A stretch of DNA of 30,356 bases from JAKFVC01 sp040386595. GTDB lineage: Bacteria; Planctomycetota; Planctomycetia; Planctomycetales; Planctomycetaceae. Both the position numbers and the translations under genes were made by a program. The first letter of the stretch is position 1; the number at the start of each line of letters is the position of its first letter. Below, piece after piece: positions 7,276-14,983 of this stretch. The stretch spans positions 1 through 30,356 of the forward strand of contig JAZKFE010000083.1 in NCBI GenBank assembly GCA_040386595.1. Direction: 5' to 3'. Under the pieces are notes generated by a model. That model saw only the letters and a list, made by a program, of their open reading frames with translations, was not told the DNA's origin and did not search any database.

Positions 7276-8997
7276 ATGGTGTGTGATATGAATTTTTCGG
7301 AACTTCTCAGCCGCGTAGTGGAAGATACCGTAGGGAAGAATCCCTTCGGCGATCTGGGGCTCGCGCTGTCCGGACAGCAGCCCACCTTCAGGGATGGTTC
7401 GCTGCTGATGTTCTTGCCCGAATTAATCGTGGTCGCCACGATCCTGGGGCTGCTATTTGTCCGTTTGCTTGACTTGGATAAAAAAGTCATCTCCGGCCAG
7501 TCGGTTGCGCTACTCGGTTCCACAGTGGCCTTACTGGTCGCTGTGGTGCAGTTTCTGGCGCTGAAGAATCTGGACGCCAGTGTGCAGAACGCCGTTGTCA
7601 ACAAAGAGATGTTCACCGGTCTGCTGGTCTACAACGCGTTTACGGTGTTCTTCAAAGTCTTCCTGCTGTTGTTTCTGCAGTTGACTGTCTATCTGACACG
7701 GTTGACGGGTATCCCCGATCGGGATGATGCTCCTGACTTCTACGCATTGCTGTTCGGTTCGACTCTCGGCATGTTGTTGATGATCAGCGCGAACCATCTG
7801 TTGATTGTGTTCCTGGGCATCGAAATGACGTCGGTCCCCAGCTACGCGATGGTCGGTTTCCTGAAGGGACGCCGAACCAGCAGCGAAGCGGCATTTAAGT
7901 ATGTCGTCTACGGTGCGGGTGCGGCAGGTGTCATGCTCTATGGCATTAGCCTGTTGTCTGGAATGCTCGGCACGGCCAGCTTCCCGGAAATGGCAGCTCG
8001 CTTGAATATGGTGATTGGCAGCCAGCCGCTGAAGATGGATGCGACGTTGCTGACGTTGCTGTTGTCGATCGTCATGATCCTGGTTGGGTTTGCCTTTAAG
8101 CTGTCGATTTTCCCGTTCCACTTCTGGGGTCCAGATGCCTTTGAAGGTGCCGCGACCGAAGTTGCCGGGTTCCTGTCGGTGGCCTCCAAGGGGGCGGCGT
8201 TTGTGTTGTTGGTCCGAGTCCTGTTGGCTCTGGTCGGAGTGAATCAGGAACATTCGGGCGCAATGACGCCGGTCTACTTCTATCTGGGCGTGGCAATCTC
8301 GGTTCTGGCTGCGGTGACCGCGACGTTTGGTAACCTCGCTGCCTATTCGCAGAACAACATCAAGCGACTGTTGGCTTATTCGACGATCGCTCATGCCGGC
8401 TACATGTTGATGGCTGTCGGGGCGATGCTGGTCGTGTTGAATGCTTCGAAGCAAGTTCCCGACCCCCAAGTTCGCTGGGATATGGCGACTCGGGCCGTCG
8501 AAGGTTTGATCTTCTACCTGTGGGTTTACATGTTCATGAATCTGGGGGCATTTGCTGTCGCCGCTTTGATTCGGAACGAGCTCTTCAGCGAAGACATCAC
8601 CGATTTTGGTGGTCTGTGGACTCAAGCCCCGGTCCTGACATTCGCGATGGCTTGCTGCATGTTTAGCTTGATCGGAATGCCCCCGTTTGGTGGCTTCACC
8701 GGCAAGTTCATGGTGTTTGCCTCGCTGTTCCAGGCCGGACATTACCATTGGGCATTGTGGGGCGTGCTGGTGATTGCGGGTATGAATACCGTCTTCAGCT
8801 TGTTCTACTATATCCGGGTGTTGAAGTTTATGTTCATTGCTCCCGCGAGTGATGACGCTCGCCGGGTGAAAGTACCGGCAACTTCGGCCGCTGGTTTGTT
8901 CGTCCTGTCCATGGCCGTTTTGGTGTTCATCACCTGTGTGTTTGCGAACCCATTGAGTGCCACCGCACATGACGTCGCTTCGGTTTTGTTCCCGTAA
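7276..8997 (+). CDS. nuoN: NADH-quinone oxidoreductase subunit N (complex I, ND2)
   Basis: The proximal antiporter-like subunit of complex I, 573 residues from the ATG at 7276; a second in-frame ATG at 7288 (MNFSELLSRV) is equally possible. AGGGG at 7255-7259 is rather far from either start. The conserved helix LLIVFLGIEMTSVPSYAMVGF has its glutamate at E183, and FAFKLSIFPFHFWGPDAFEGA has its lysine at K275. NIKRLLAYSTIAHAGYMLMAVG and MFSLIGMPPFGGFTGKFMVF are typical of NuoN. The N-terminus before TM1 carries about 40 extra polar residues compared with E. coli. This is the last recognisable nuo gene of the cluster. Confidence 0.95.
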   Translation: MVCDMNFSELLSRVVEDTVGKNPFGDLGLALSGQQPTFRDGSLLMFLPELIVVATILGLLFVRLLDLDKKVISGQSVALLGSTVALLVAVVQFLALKNLDASVQNAVVNKEMFTGLLVYNAFTVFFKVFLLLFLQLTVYLTRLTGIPDRDDAPDFYALLFGSTLGMLLMISANHLLIVFLGIEMTSVPSYAMVGFLKGRRTSSEAAFKYVVYGAGAAGVMLYGISLLSGMLGTASFPEMAARLNMVIGSQPLKMDATLLTLLLSIVMILVGFAFKLSIFPFHFWGPDAFEGAATEVAGFLSVASKGAAFVLLVRVLLALVGVNQEHSGAMTPVYFYLGVAISVLAAVTATFGNLAAYSQNNIKRLLAYSTIAHAGYMLMAVGAMLVVLNASKQVPDPQVRWDMATRAVEGLIFYLWVYMFMNLGAFAVAALIRNELFSEDITDFGGLWTQAPVLTFAMACCMFSLIGMPPFGGFTGKFMVFASLFQAGHYHWALWGVLVIAGMNTVFSLFYYIRVLKFMFIAPASDDARRVKVPATSAAGLFVLSMAVLVFITCVFANPLSATAHDVASVLFP

Positions 8998-9096
8998 TCG
9001 TTGGTCGTGTCGGTAGTCGAAGTGACAGGGACCGTAGCGTTCCGATCCATAAACCTGGCTCTGTCCGGTCCTCTTGAGTGTAAGTGAATTTTATAA

Positions 9097-9534
9097 ATGG
9101 CCGCGATTGAATCCGAACAACTGAACTCGCTGTTCGTTCTCCTGCATCGCAGTCTGCTGCAGTACCTGGGAGAATGCTCGCCGTGGACTGCAGAAGATAG
9201 CCGTCAGGAAGCAACACTGGCGACCCTTCAGAGCATCGTGGCCAGGCAGAAGCAGGATGAAGCCCTGGTGGCTGATGCCTTGCTGGAATCGGGTTGGGTG
9301 ATCGATCTGGGTGGCTATTCCACTCAGTTCACTGACCTGCACTATGTCTCGCTGAAGTATCTGTTGAAGCAAGTGATTGTTTCTCAGGTCGGCATCGTGA
9401 ATGCTTTTGAAGCGGCGTTCAAGGCCTATCCCGACACACTGTTGCTGGAGACTGTGGCCAACAACGAACGACAAATCTTGAACGACGTACGGACGTTGGC
9501 TGCTCCTCAGCCTGCCGTGCTCGCGGTAACATAG
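9097..9534 (+). CDS. Conserved-looking helical protein of unknown function, between nuoN and tatD
   Basis: A 145-residue soluble protein without a signal peptide or membrane segment. The sequence reads as four probable helices (about 5-25, 36-64, 78-110 and 115-134) and is rich in Leu, Gln, Glu and Ala. Histidines occur only at positions 17 and 82, each followed by helix-like leucine patterns (LLHRSLLQYLGE and FTDLHYVSLKYLL). A small four-helix bundle, possibly ferritin- or hemerythrin-like, is conceivable, but I see no clear metal-binding motif such as ExxH and do not assign a function. It lies 99 nt after nuoN and 83 nt before tatD on the same strand, so it may be cotranscribed with the nuo operon. 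Codon use resembles the neighbours, and the frame is open between sensible start and stop codons. Confidence 0.75.
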   Translation: MAAIESEQLNSLFVLLHRSLLQYLGECSPWTAEDSRQEATLATLQSIVARQKQDEALVADALLESGWVIDLGGYSTQFTDLHYVSLKYLLKQVIVSQVGIVNAFEAAFKAYPDTLLLETVANNERQILNDVRTLAAPQPAVLAVT

Positions 9535-9617
9535 GCCTTTTCTGTGAAGTCGGGGCCGTTGATCACTCCCCCGCTTCCGAGGCGGTTCGCACATCTTTCT
9601 ATGAAAAGGGTATCTTC

Positions 9618-10424
9618 ATGGAGTTGATTGATACCCATGCTCATATTCAAGAAGACGCCTTCGAAGCCGATCGCGCAGAAATTCTCGCTCGTGCTCTCGA
9701 TGCCGGCGTGAAGCAGATCGTGGTCGTTGGTTTTACGGTCGATAGTAGCCGTCGGGCGGTCGAATTGGCCCAGACTGATTCCCGCTTGTTCGCCGTTGTC
9801 GGCATTCAGCCGAATTACGTTCACGAAGCGCGGCCGGCCGATTGGGACACGATTGTCGAACTAACGCAGGCACCGCGAGTTGTCGGGATCGGCGAGACTG
9901 GCTTGGATCGCTATTGGAAGACGGTTCCGATCGATCTCCAGGCTGAGTATTTCCAACGGCACATGCAGCTGTCTCGGGAGACCGGCTTGCCGTTTGTTGT
10001 GCATTTGCGTGATGCCGACGAAGACATCGTGAGTGAACTCCGCAAGGCCGCACAACACGGCCCGCTCAACGGTGTAATGCACTCCTTCACCGGCAGCATG
10101 GAGACCGCCCAGGCCTGTTGGGAACTGGGGATGCACTTGTCGTTTGCCGGAATGGTGACGTTCAAAAACAATCACGCGTTGCGAGCTATTGCAGCGGCTG
10201 TGCCCGCCGACCGGATTGTGATCGAAACCGACTGCCCGTATCTCGCACCATCGCCCAATCGTGGCAAACGCAACGAGCCGGCATTCATCACGCTGACCGC
10301 CGACTGTCTGGCAGGCGTCCGAGGCTTGTCCTCGAATGAGTTTGCCGACTTATCCTCCGGGAACGCTCGGCGATTGTTCCGATTGCCGGCCGCGGATACT
10401 CAAGCAGCTGTGGATTCTCAATAG
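9618..10424 (+). CDS. tatD: TatD-family metal-dependent hydrolase (DNase-like)
   Basis: A TIM-barrel amidohydrolase-superfamily protein of 268 residues, the usual length for TatD/YcfH/YabD. Characterised members are metal-dependent 3'-5' exonucleases or DNases, and some take part in nucleic-acid turnover. The metal ligands are all present: H7 and H9 in DTHAHI, E93 in GIGETGLD, H129 in VVHLRDA, H155 in MHSFTGS and D205 in IETDCPYLAP. The C-terminal signature ETDCPYLAPSPNRGKRNEP is diagnostic. The start ATG has a strong AAGGG at 9606-9610 with a 7-nt spacer. It is 83 nt downstream of the 145-residue protein on the same strand and convergent with the gene at 10448. Which family member (TatD, YcfH or YabD) it corresponds to cannot be decided from the sequence alone. 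Confidence 0.93.
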   Translation: MELIDTHAHIQEDAFEADRAEILARALDAGVKQIVVVGFTVDSSRRAVELAQTDSRLFAVVGIQPNYVHEARPADWDTIVELTQAPRVVGIGETGLDRYWKTVPIDLQAEYFQRHMQLSRETGLPFVVHLRDADEDIVSELRKAAQHGPLNGVMHSFTGSMETAQACWELGMHLSFAGMVTFKNNHALRAIAAAVPADRIVIETDCPYLAPSPNRGKRNEPAFITLTADCLAGVRGLSSNEFADLSSGNARRLFRLPAADTQAAVDSQ

Positions 10425-10447
10425 ATCCTGGCGAAAGTCAGTAGCGA

Positions 10448-10801
10448 TTAACTCGCGAACCACACGTTTCGCACTTGTTGCTGCGCCCCCGGGGAAAACT
10501 CACGCGAGAATTTCAACACGATTCTCTGACCGCTATTTCGCCCGGTGATCGTTCCTCGTTGGATTCCCAACATCGGCAACATCGCTGTTAGTTCGGCTAG
10601 AAACGCCGGGCGAACTCGTCCCCAGACGACGCGCGGTATCTGATTCTCGATGGTGATTTGAAATGCCGGACGCGGACGGAGCCAGCGGAAGACGAACCAG
10701 CCGATGACTGCGATCACGACCAATTGAAATGGCAGGCCCCAGGCATCCCACCAGGGCCAGCCGTTTCCGTGTGGCAGATCGAGCGGCAACGGTTCGTCCA
10801 T
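10448..10801 (-). CDS. Small membrane-anchored protein, DUF3634-like
   Basis: 117 residues. A polar N-terminus of about 23 residues (DEPLPLDLPHGNGWPWWD) is followed by one transmembrane helix (about 26-43, QLVVIAVIGWFVFRWL). A soluble domain of about 70 residues ends in a basic pattern: FLAELTAML, GTITGRNSGQRIVLKFS and QQQVRNVWF. The order 'membrane anchor, short beta-rich domain, G-x-I-x-G-R, L-x-F-S, QQ-x-R-N-x-W' fits my memory of Pfam DUF3634, but this cannot be verified here. The function is unknown. The start ATG (10801) has GGAG 5 nt upstream on the - strand. It lies 74 nt downstream of queF on the same strand, probably in one transcription unit, and ends only 23 nt from tatD, which is convergent. 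Confidence 0.75.
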   Translation of the reverse strand: MDEPLPLDLPHGNGWPWWDAWGLPFQLVVIAVIGWFVFRWLRPRPAFQITIENQIPRVVWGRVRPAFLAELTAMLPMLGIQRGTITGRNSGQRIVLKFSREFSPGAQQQVRNVWFAS

Positions 10802-10875
10802 ATCGTCTCCAGCAAGTCTGCCCCGATTCTTGATGACGGACCAAGCGACTGGATACCACGAGACGGCTCAGACCG

Positions 10876-11235
10876 TCACTGCGTCGCCGTGAATTCGGCG
10901 ATGATGTTGGTTCGGATTCCCCCTCGCGGAGTGAACGCGGCCACGATTTTCATGCTTCTGGGCTTGGTCGCGGCGACCAGATCATCCAGAATGGTATTGG
11001 TCACATGTTCGTAGAACGAACCGTGATTGCGGTACAACTGCAGATACATCTTCAAGGACTTCAACTCAAAGCAGAGTCGATCGGGAACATACGAGATCGT
11101 GAGTGTGCCGTAATCGGGCTGGCCCGTTTTGGGGCACAGCGAAGTGAATTCGGGACAGATCGTCTCGATGGTGTAGTTGCGATCCGGAAACTGGTTTTCG
11201 AATGTTTCCAGGGTGTCGCGAAAACTCGTGCTCAT
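10876..11235 (-). CDS. queF: NADPH-dependent 7-cyano-7-deazaguanine (preQ0) reductase
   Basis: QueF reduces the nitrile of preQ0 to the amine of preQ1 in queuosine biosynthesis, using two NADPH. At 119 residues this is the short, unimodular class. Diagnostic residues are the nucleophilic C34 and D41 in EFTSLCPKTGQPDYGTL, E57 in the FELKSLKMYL NADPH-binding motif, and E76 in RNHGSFYEHV. The C-terminal TPRGGIRTN is also typical. The start is fixed by GAGGA with a 5-nt spacer to the ATG at 11235; an upstream TTG would overlap that site. No preQ1 riboswitch was recognised upstream. Other queuosine genes are not in this window. DUF3634-like gene follows on the same strand. Confidence 0.95.
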   Translation of the reverse strand: MSTSFRDTLETFENQFPDRNYTIETICPEFTSLCPKTGQPDYGTLTISYVPDRLCFELKSLKMYLQLYRNHGSFYEHVTNTILDDLVAATKPRSMKIVAAFTPRGGIRTNIIAEFTATQ

Positions 11236-11240
11236 GCCAA

Positions 11241-11245
11241 TCCTC
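11241..11245 (-). promoter_or_regulatory. queF ribosome-binding site
   Basis: GAGGA on the - strand, 5 nt before ATG 11235. An in-frame TTG sits inside this sequence (11245-11247) and would destroy the site if used, so ATG 11235 is preferred. Confidence 0.7.
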
Positions 11246-11528
11246 AATCAATGTTGCATCGCGCCAGTTAAGTGCATGGGCGAATGGATTCGAAGTTTGG
11301 CTGCCCAAGCCTCAAACACACTTCCACGAAACTGGGGATGCCAACGACCGTAAAATTTGTGACGATTCAAATTCTAACACGCCAGCCGGTGTCTGGCACG
11401 AGACCCGCGGTACAGGATTCGAATCTGTCGCTTTTCCACGAATTCGAATCCTAAGTTAATCGGGCTTATTGAACGCCTCTGACGCTCGCCTGGGAACGAC
11501 TCCAGGCTTATCGGAACCATTCATCTTG

Positions 11529-12707
11529 ATGCAGGCCAGTCGCTTGGAATTCCCGCTCGATCGCAGGCAGTGGTTGGCACTTGCGGCCGGTTCGTTGCTG
11601 ATCGGTTCCCGCAGTCTGGCCGCTGAGCCTTCCACCATCTCCTCGGGCCGTTTTACATTTGAGGATCGGCACGGGAAGACGCGGGAGATCAACGGCAAGG
11701 TGCTAGTCGAGGCCCAGGATGGAGGCTTGTTGCTGCAAGGCGTCGATGGCCAGATCTGGCAGGTTGCCCCCGATAAAATCCGGCAGAAGGCGGACGTCGC
11801 AATTCCGTTTGCTCCACTCTCGACGGCCGAACTTGGGAAACCCATCACCCGGGAGTTTGGGGCAGGGTTTGTCAGCTATTCCACGGAACGCTACACGCTC
11901 TGCACGAACGCTTCAGAACCCTATGCCCATTGGTGCCTCGGGTTGTTCGAACGACTGGCAACGGCGTTTCGAGCGTACTGGACCACTCGCGGTTTCAAGA
12001 CGGTCGATCCGACTTTCCCCCTCGTCGCCGTGATCTTTCAGCGTCAAACTCAATTCGCCGAATTCGCCACAATCGATGCGGGAGCCGATGCCGCGGGAGT
12101 TCCCGGCTATTTCTCGATCCCCACGAATCGGATCGTGTTGCACGATCTGACGGCCGCGGCCAAAGGCCAACCGGTCAGAACGTCCGCCGAAATTGAGCAA
12201 CGGCTGGAGTCGGCTCTTTACAACGTCGCGACCATGGTCCACGAGGCCACGCACCAGATTGCGTTCAACTGCGGTCTGCATACCCGCATGGCCGACAATC
12301 CGCTCTGGTTAACGGAAGGGATGGCGACCTACTTCGAGACACCCGACATCCGCAGCAAGACAGGTTGGAAAACCGCAGGGCAAATTAATCGGGCCCGGCT
12401 GCGACGGTTCAAAGAGTTTCTCAATGCCCGACGAGCGGGGGATTCCCTGGAGACGCTCATTCGCAACGATGCCCGGCTGACCGACCCGGAAACGGCCGAA
12501 GATGCTTATGCGGAAAGCTGGGCTCTGACCTATTTTCTGATCCGCAAACAGGTCGCCAACTACGTCAAATACCTGACGCATATCTCGGCCAAAGAACCTC
12601 TCGATTTTCCGACTCCCGACCAGCGAGTCGCCGAGTTTCAAGAGATTTTTGGCGACCTCACGCGGCTCAATACTGACTTTATCCGGTACCTCAAGACGTT
12701 ACGCTGA
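11529..12707 (+). CDS. Exported DUF1570-type putative zinc metallopeptidase
   Basis: 392 residues from ATG 11529. The N-terminus (residues 1-33) looks like a Tat signal peptide: twin arginines R12-R13 (DRRQWLALAAGSLLIG) precede a hydrophobic stretch and a likely cleavage near SRSLAA. The first mature domain (about 40-110) resembles a small beta-rich SHD1-like segment (GRFTFEDRHGKTREINGKVL). The C-terminal half matches the planctomycete DUF1570 family. VHEATHQ (H238, E239, H242) is a HExxH zinc site, and LTEGMATYFE supplies a third ligand candidate, E263; this is the gluzincin arrangement. The natural substrate is unknown. An alternative TTG start at 11469 would put 20 residues before the signal and is less likely. 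The gene stands alone between queF (divergent) and the - strand haem-protein gene. Confidence 0.88.
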   Translation: MQASRLEFPLDRRQWLALAAGSLLIGSRSLAAEPSTISSGRFTFEDRHGKTREINGKVLVEAQDGGLLLQGVDGQIWQVAPDKIRQKADVAIPFAPLSTAELGKPITREFGAGFVSYSTERYTLCTNASEPYAHWCLGLFERLATAFRAYWTTRGFKTVDPTFPLVAVIFQRQTQFAEFATIDAGADAAGVPGYFSIPTNRIVLHDLTAAAKGQPVRTSAEIEQRLESALYNVATMVHEATHQIAFNCGLHTRMADNPLWLTEGMATYFETPDIRSKTGWKTAGQINRARLRRFKEFLNARRAGDSLETLIRNDARLTDPETAEDAYAESWALTYFLIRKQVANYVKYLTHISAKEPLDFPTPDQRVAEFQEIFGDLTRLNTDFIRYLKTLR

Positions 12708-13028
12708 CCGTCGCGCCACGAAAACTCAGGTGCTGCGCCCAATTTGCGGTTAGCCGAAGCATCAGTGAAAATCGATAAGTTAGATCGTGACTCCGCTCAC
12801 CCAGGCAGGTTAAGATCGATGAAACACTGAAACTTCAGCCGAATCGCTAGTCTTAGTCAGCCTGACAGACCAACTAGTTCGGCAGAAGTCTCGGTACTGA
12901 TGTGTTCGACGAAAACTGATTCTGACTGCCAAGTACTCGCCTCATCTGCAGTCAGTAATAGCCCGGATTTCTGCTGAAATCCGGGTTGTTTTTTTACCCG
13001 ACCGTTTGGCCAACAGTGTGTCTCGCGA
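12708..13028. other. Intergenic region with long 3' trailer and terminator
   Basis: No gene is recognised. The stretch between the DUF1570 stop and the hairpin at 12962 is 254 nt, unusually long for a 3' trailer, and could hold a small RNA gene read on the + strand. I found no convincing promoter in it. Both flanking genes converge here. Confidence 0.5.
12962..12995 (+). terminator. Intrinsic terminator after the DUF1570 gene
   Basis: Perfect 10-bp stem CCCGGATTTC (12962-12971) / GAAATCCGGG (12976-12985) with a TGCT loop, followed by TTGTTTTTTT. The T-tract is on the + strand only, so it serves rightward transcripts. The convergent - strand gene ending at 13029 would not be terminated by a U-tract here. 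Confidence 0.9.
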
Positions 13029-14819
13029 TTAAGCACCACCGACAACATCGAACTGGACCGCCGAGTCTTCCGGCTTAGTCAATTCCACTTTTAGTTCCGG
13101 TGCGTCACGGTCGCTGACTTCGACTCGCACCGTGATCTTGTGCCGCCCCGGGGTGAGTGAGACTTCAAATTTGTTCTGAGTCTCAAACGCTTCTGCATCG
13201 ATCCAGACATGCGTCTTCTCGGTGGAGATCACATTCACCGCGACCTTGCCTTCCGCGGTGACTTCCAGCTCGCCTTGCAGGATCAAGACGACCGGCGTGT
13301 GTTCCTTGCGAATTTCATGCAGCGGCAAGACCCCGGCGACACGGCCATAGACTGAAATCCAGTCGCTCGGCGCACTGCCCAATACGAATTGCCGGATGTG
13401 TTCCAGGTGCGGAACTTCTGCGGTCAGTTCTTGTGGCGGATTCTGCAACAGCTTCCAACGTTGGATTGTTGGGACCTTGGGAATCTCATAGGCCCCGGGT
13501 TTTCCCAGCTCTGACACGAACTTTGCTAAGTCGAGTAGCTCGTCATGGGTGAGAAATTTGGTCAGGCCCTGCGGCATGAGCGACTTGCCTTCGACCTCTT
13601 CTTCGATGTCGGCGGTGGGCACGGTGATCGTCTGCCCGACGGCGTCGCGAATGCGGACTTTGACTTCGTCGCGATCGATGATGACCCCCGTCAGGACCAT
13701 GCCGTTCGTCAGTACGAAGACTTTGGTTGCGTATTGTTCTTTGACGGCCAGATTGGGATTCAAAATCGAATTCACCACGTAGTCCACCGGCGAAGAACCA
13801 CCGACGGCGCTGAGTTCCGGGCCAACCTGTCCCCCCGCCCGGGTAACGCTGTGACACTTCATGCAGCTGACGTCCGCCTTGCGAAAGATCTGCTCGCCAC
13901 GAGCGGCGTTGCCCTTCGCGGTGACTTCGGCGACCAGTTTCGCAATCTCTTCGGGAGTCGGCGGAGTCGGGTCGGTGGAGATCCCTGCAGCTTTGCTCAG
14001 GACATCCGACAGGGCCCCATCGCTTCGTCCCACCGAGTACATGTAACGCAGTAATTGCTTGGCGACATCCACCTTCGGAGTCTTCTGGGCCAACGCGGCC
14101 GCCAGTTGCTCGGTGCCATCCTTGCGGTTCAAGAACCCGTTCAGAACGGCCTTCGGATCATCCTTCGCGCTGGAACTGGCCAAAGCGTCTGCAGCCAACG
14201 CCGCCGCTGCCGGGAGATCAGTAGTGACGAGTCCCGTGATCGCTTGCAGACGCACGGCCAAAGGTTGTTCGGGGCCCGCCAGCTTGCGGATGGTCTCTAC
14301 GCTGGCCGGATCGCCAATCGCGATCAAACCGTCAATCGCCGCCCGTTGCAATGCGGGATCGGTTTTAGGATCCGTTGCCAGATGTTGCAGCTCGTCCGTA
14401 ATGGCGGGAACCTTCCACGTCGAAGCCAGCTTGATCGCCGCTAACTGCAGGACCGGGTTCTTCGCAGGAGCATCGGCGCTCACCAATTGTTCGATTGCCG
14501 ACAGATCTCCCATCGGCTTCATCTTGCGAGTCGTCGCCGCATCCACCAGCCAGCCCATCGCCTTCAATCGCAGTTCGGGCGTGAACCCATCGGGCCGGAC
14601 CACGCGTTCAAAGATCACGCGCAGATCATGTTCATTGCCACGGTTGCAGATCATTTCCGCCACGGTTCCCTGTCGGTCCGCGGGCAGACGCCCCCCTTGG
14701 AACAACTTCATCAAGGGGCCGACGGCGCTCGGCGGATCTTCTGCCTGGAGAGCAGACAGCGAACACACCAATCCGAGTCCAACGACAACGCAACAGGCAA
14801 ACCGAGGAAACGAAAACAT
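13029..14819 (-). CDS. Exported HEAT-repeat and haem-binding c-type protein (planctomycete type)
   Basis: 596 residues. A Sec signal peptide covers residues 1-26 (FACCVVVGLGLVCSLSALQA). Alpha-helical HEAT-like repeats run through about 30-275 (VLQLAAIKLAS, PALQRAAIDGLIAIGD, PLAVRLQAITGL). A c-type haem domain begins near 300, with the haem motif C319-M-K-C322-H323 and a likely axial Met in KSLMPQGL (M415). Its segments GEQIFRKADVSCMKCH, VGPELSAVGG, DYVVNSILNPN and GMVLTGVI match the putative haem-binding domain of Pirellula/Verrucomicrobium type (TIGR02603). A beta-rich C-terminal domain (about 450-596) is of unknown role. It probably acts outside the cytoplasmic membrane as an electron-transfer partner. 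It lies 164 nt downstream of the beta-propeller gene, on the same strand; in many planctomycetes the two parts are one polypeptide. Confidence 0.9.
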   Translation of the reverse strand: MFSFPRFACCVVVGLGLVCSLSALQAEDPPSAVGPLMKLFQGGRLPADRQGTVAEMICNRGNEHDLRVIFERVVRPDGFTPELRLKAMGWLVDAATTRKMKPMGDLSAIEQLVSADAPAKNPVLQLAAIKLASTWKVPAITDELQHLATDPKTDPALQRAAIDGLIAIGDPASVETIRKLAGPEQPLAVRLQAITGLVTTDLPAAAALAADALASSSAKDDPKAVLNGFLNRKDGTEQLAAALAQKTPKVDVAKQLLRYMYSVGRSDGALSDVLSKAAGISTDPTPPTPEEIAKLVAEVTAKGNAARGEQIFRKADVSCMKCHSVTRAGGQVGPELSAVGGSSPVDYVVNSILNPNLAVKEQYATKVFVLTNGMVLTGVIIDRDEVKVRIRDAVGQTITVPTADIEEEVEGKSLMPQGLTKFLTHDELLDLAKFVSELGKPGAYEIPKVPTIQRWKLLQNPPQELTAEVPHLEHIRQFVLGSAPSDWISVYGRVAGVLPLHEIRKEHTPVVLILQGELEVTAEGKVAVNVISTEKTHVWIDAEAFETQNKFEVSLTPGRHKITVRVEVSDRDAPELKVELTKPEDSAVQFDVVGGA

Positions 14820-14925
14820 GACTTCACACTATATTGAGAGTAGAAAGTGTTGAAATTGGAGTGCCATTCAGAGTCACCGGAGTTCGCAAAATTCCGTTCT
14901 CCTGCGCAGCGACTTAGCGACAGAA

Positions 14926-14960
14926 GCCCTCGTGTTCGCGACTTTCGCCAACACGAGGGC
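14926..14960 (-). terminator. Hairpin between the propeller gene and the haem-protein gene
   Basis: GCCCTCGTGTT (14926-14936) pairs perfectly with AACACGAGGGC (14950-14960), with GCG/CGC extending the stem inside the 13-nt loop. On the - strand it lies 23 nt after the stop of the propeller gene and is followed by TTCTGTCGC, a poor U-tract. It may be a weak terminator or an attenuator that lowers expression of the downstream haem-protein gene. Confidence 0.5.
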
Positions 14961-14983
14961 CTGAAATTCTGCATGCCTGTCGT

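Noticed and set aside
7531..8970. 479-codon open frame antisense to nuoN, and similar long frames antisense to nuoL (2970-3989), nuoJ (1520-2140) and the propeller gene (15041-16129)
   Set aside because: They lie wholly or almost wholly opposite well-recognised genes, have biased His/Gln/Arg-rich composition expected from reverse reading of membrane-protein codons, and match no family.
11236..11468. preQ1 riboswitch upstream of queF
   Set aside because: The - strand leader does not show the preQ1-I pattern (short C-rich hairpin with A-rich tail near the ribosome-binding site).
12857..13048. 63-codon - strand frame over the terminator region
   Set aside because: It spans the terminator hairpin and overlaps the end of the haem-protein gene; there is no start signal.
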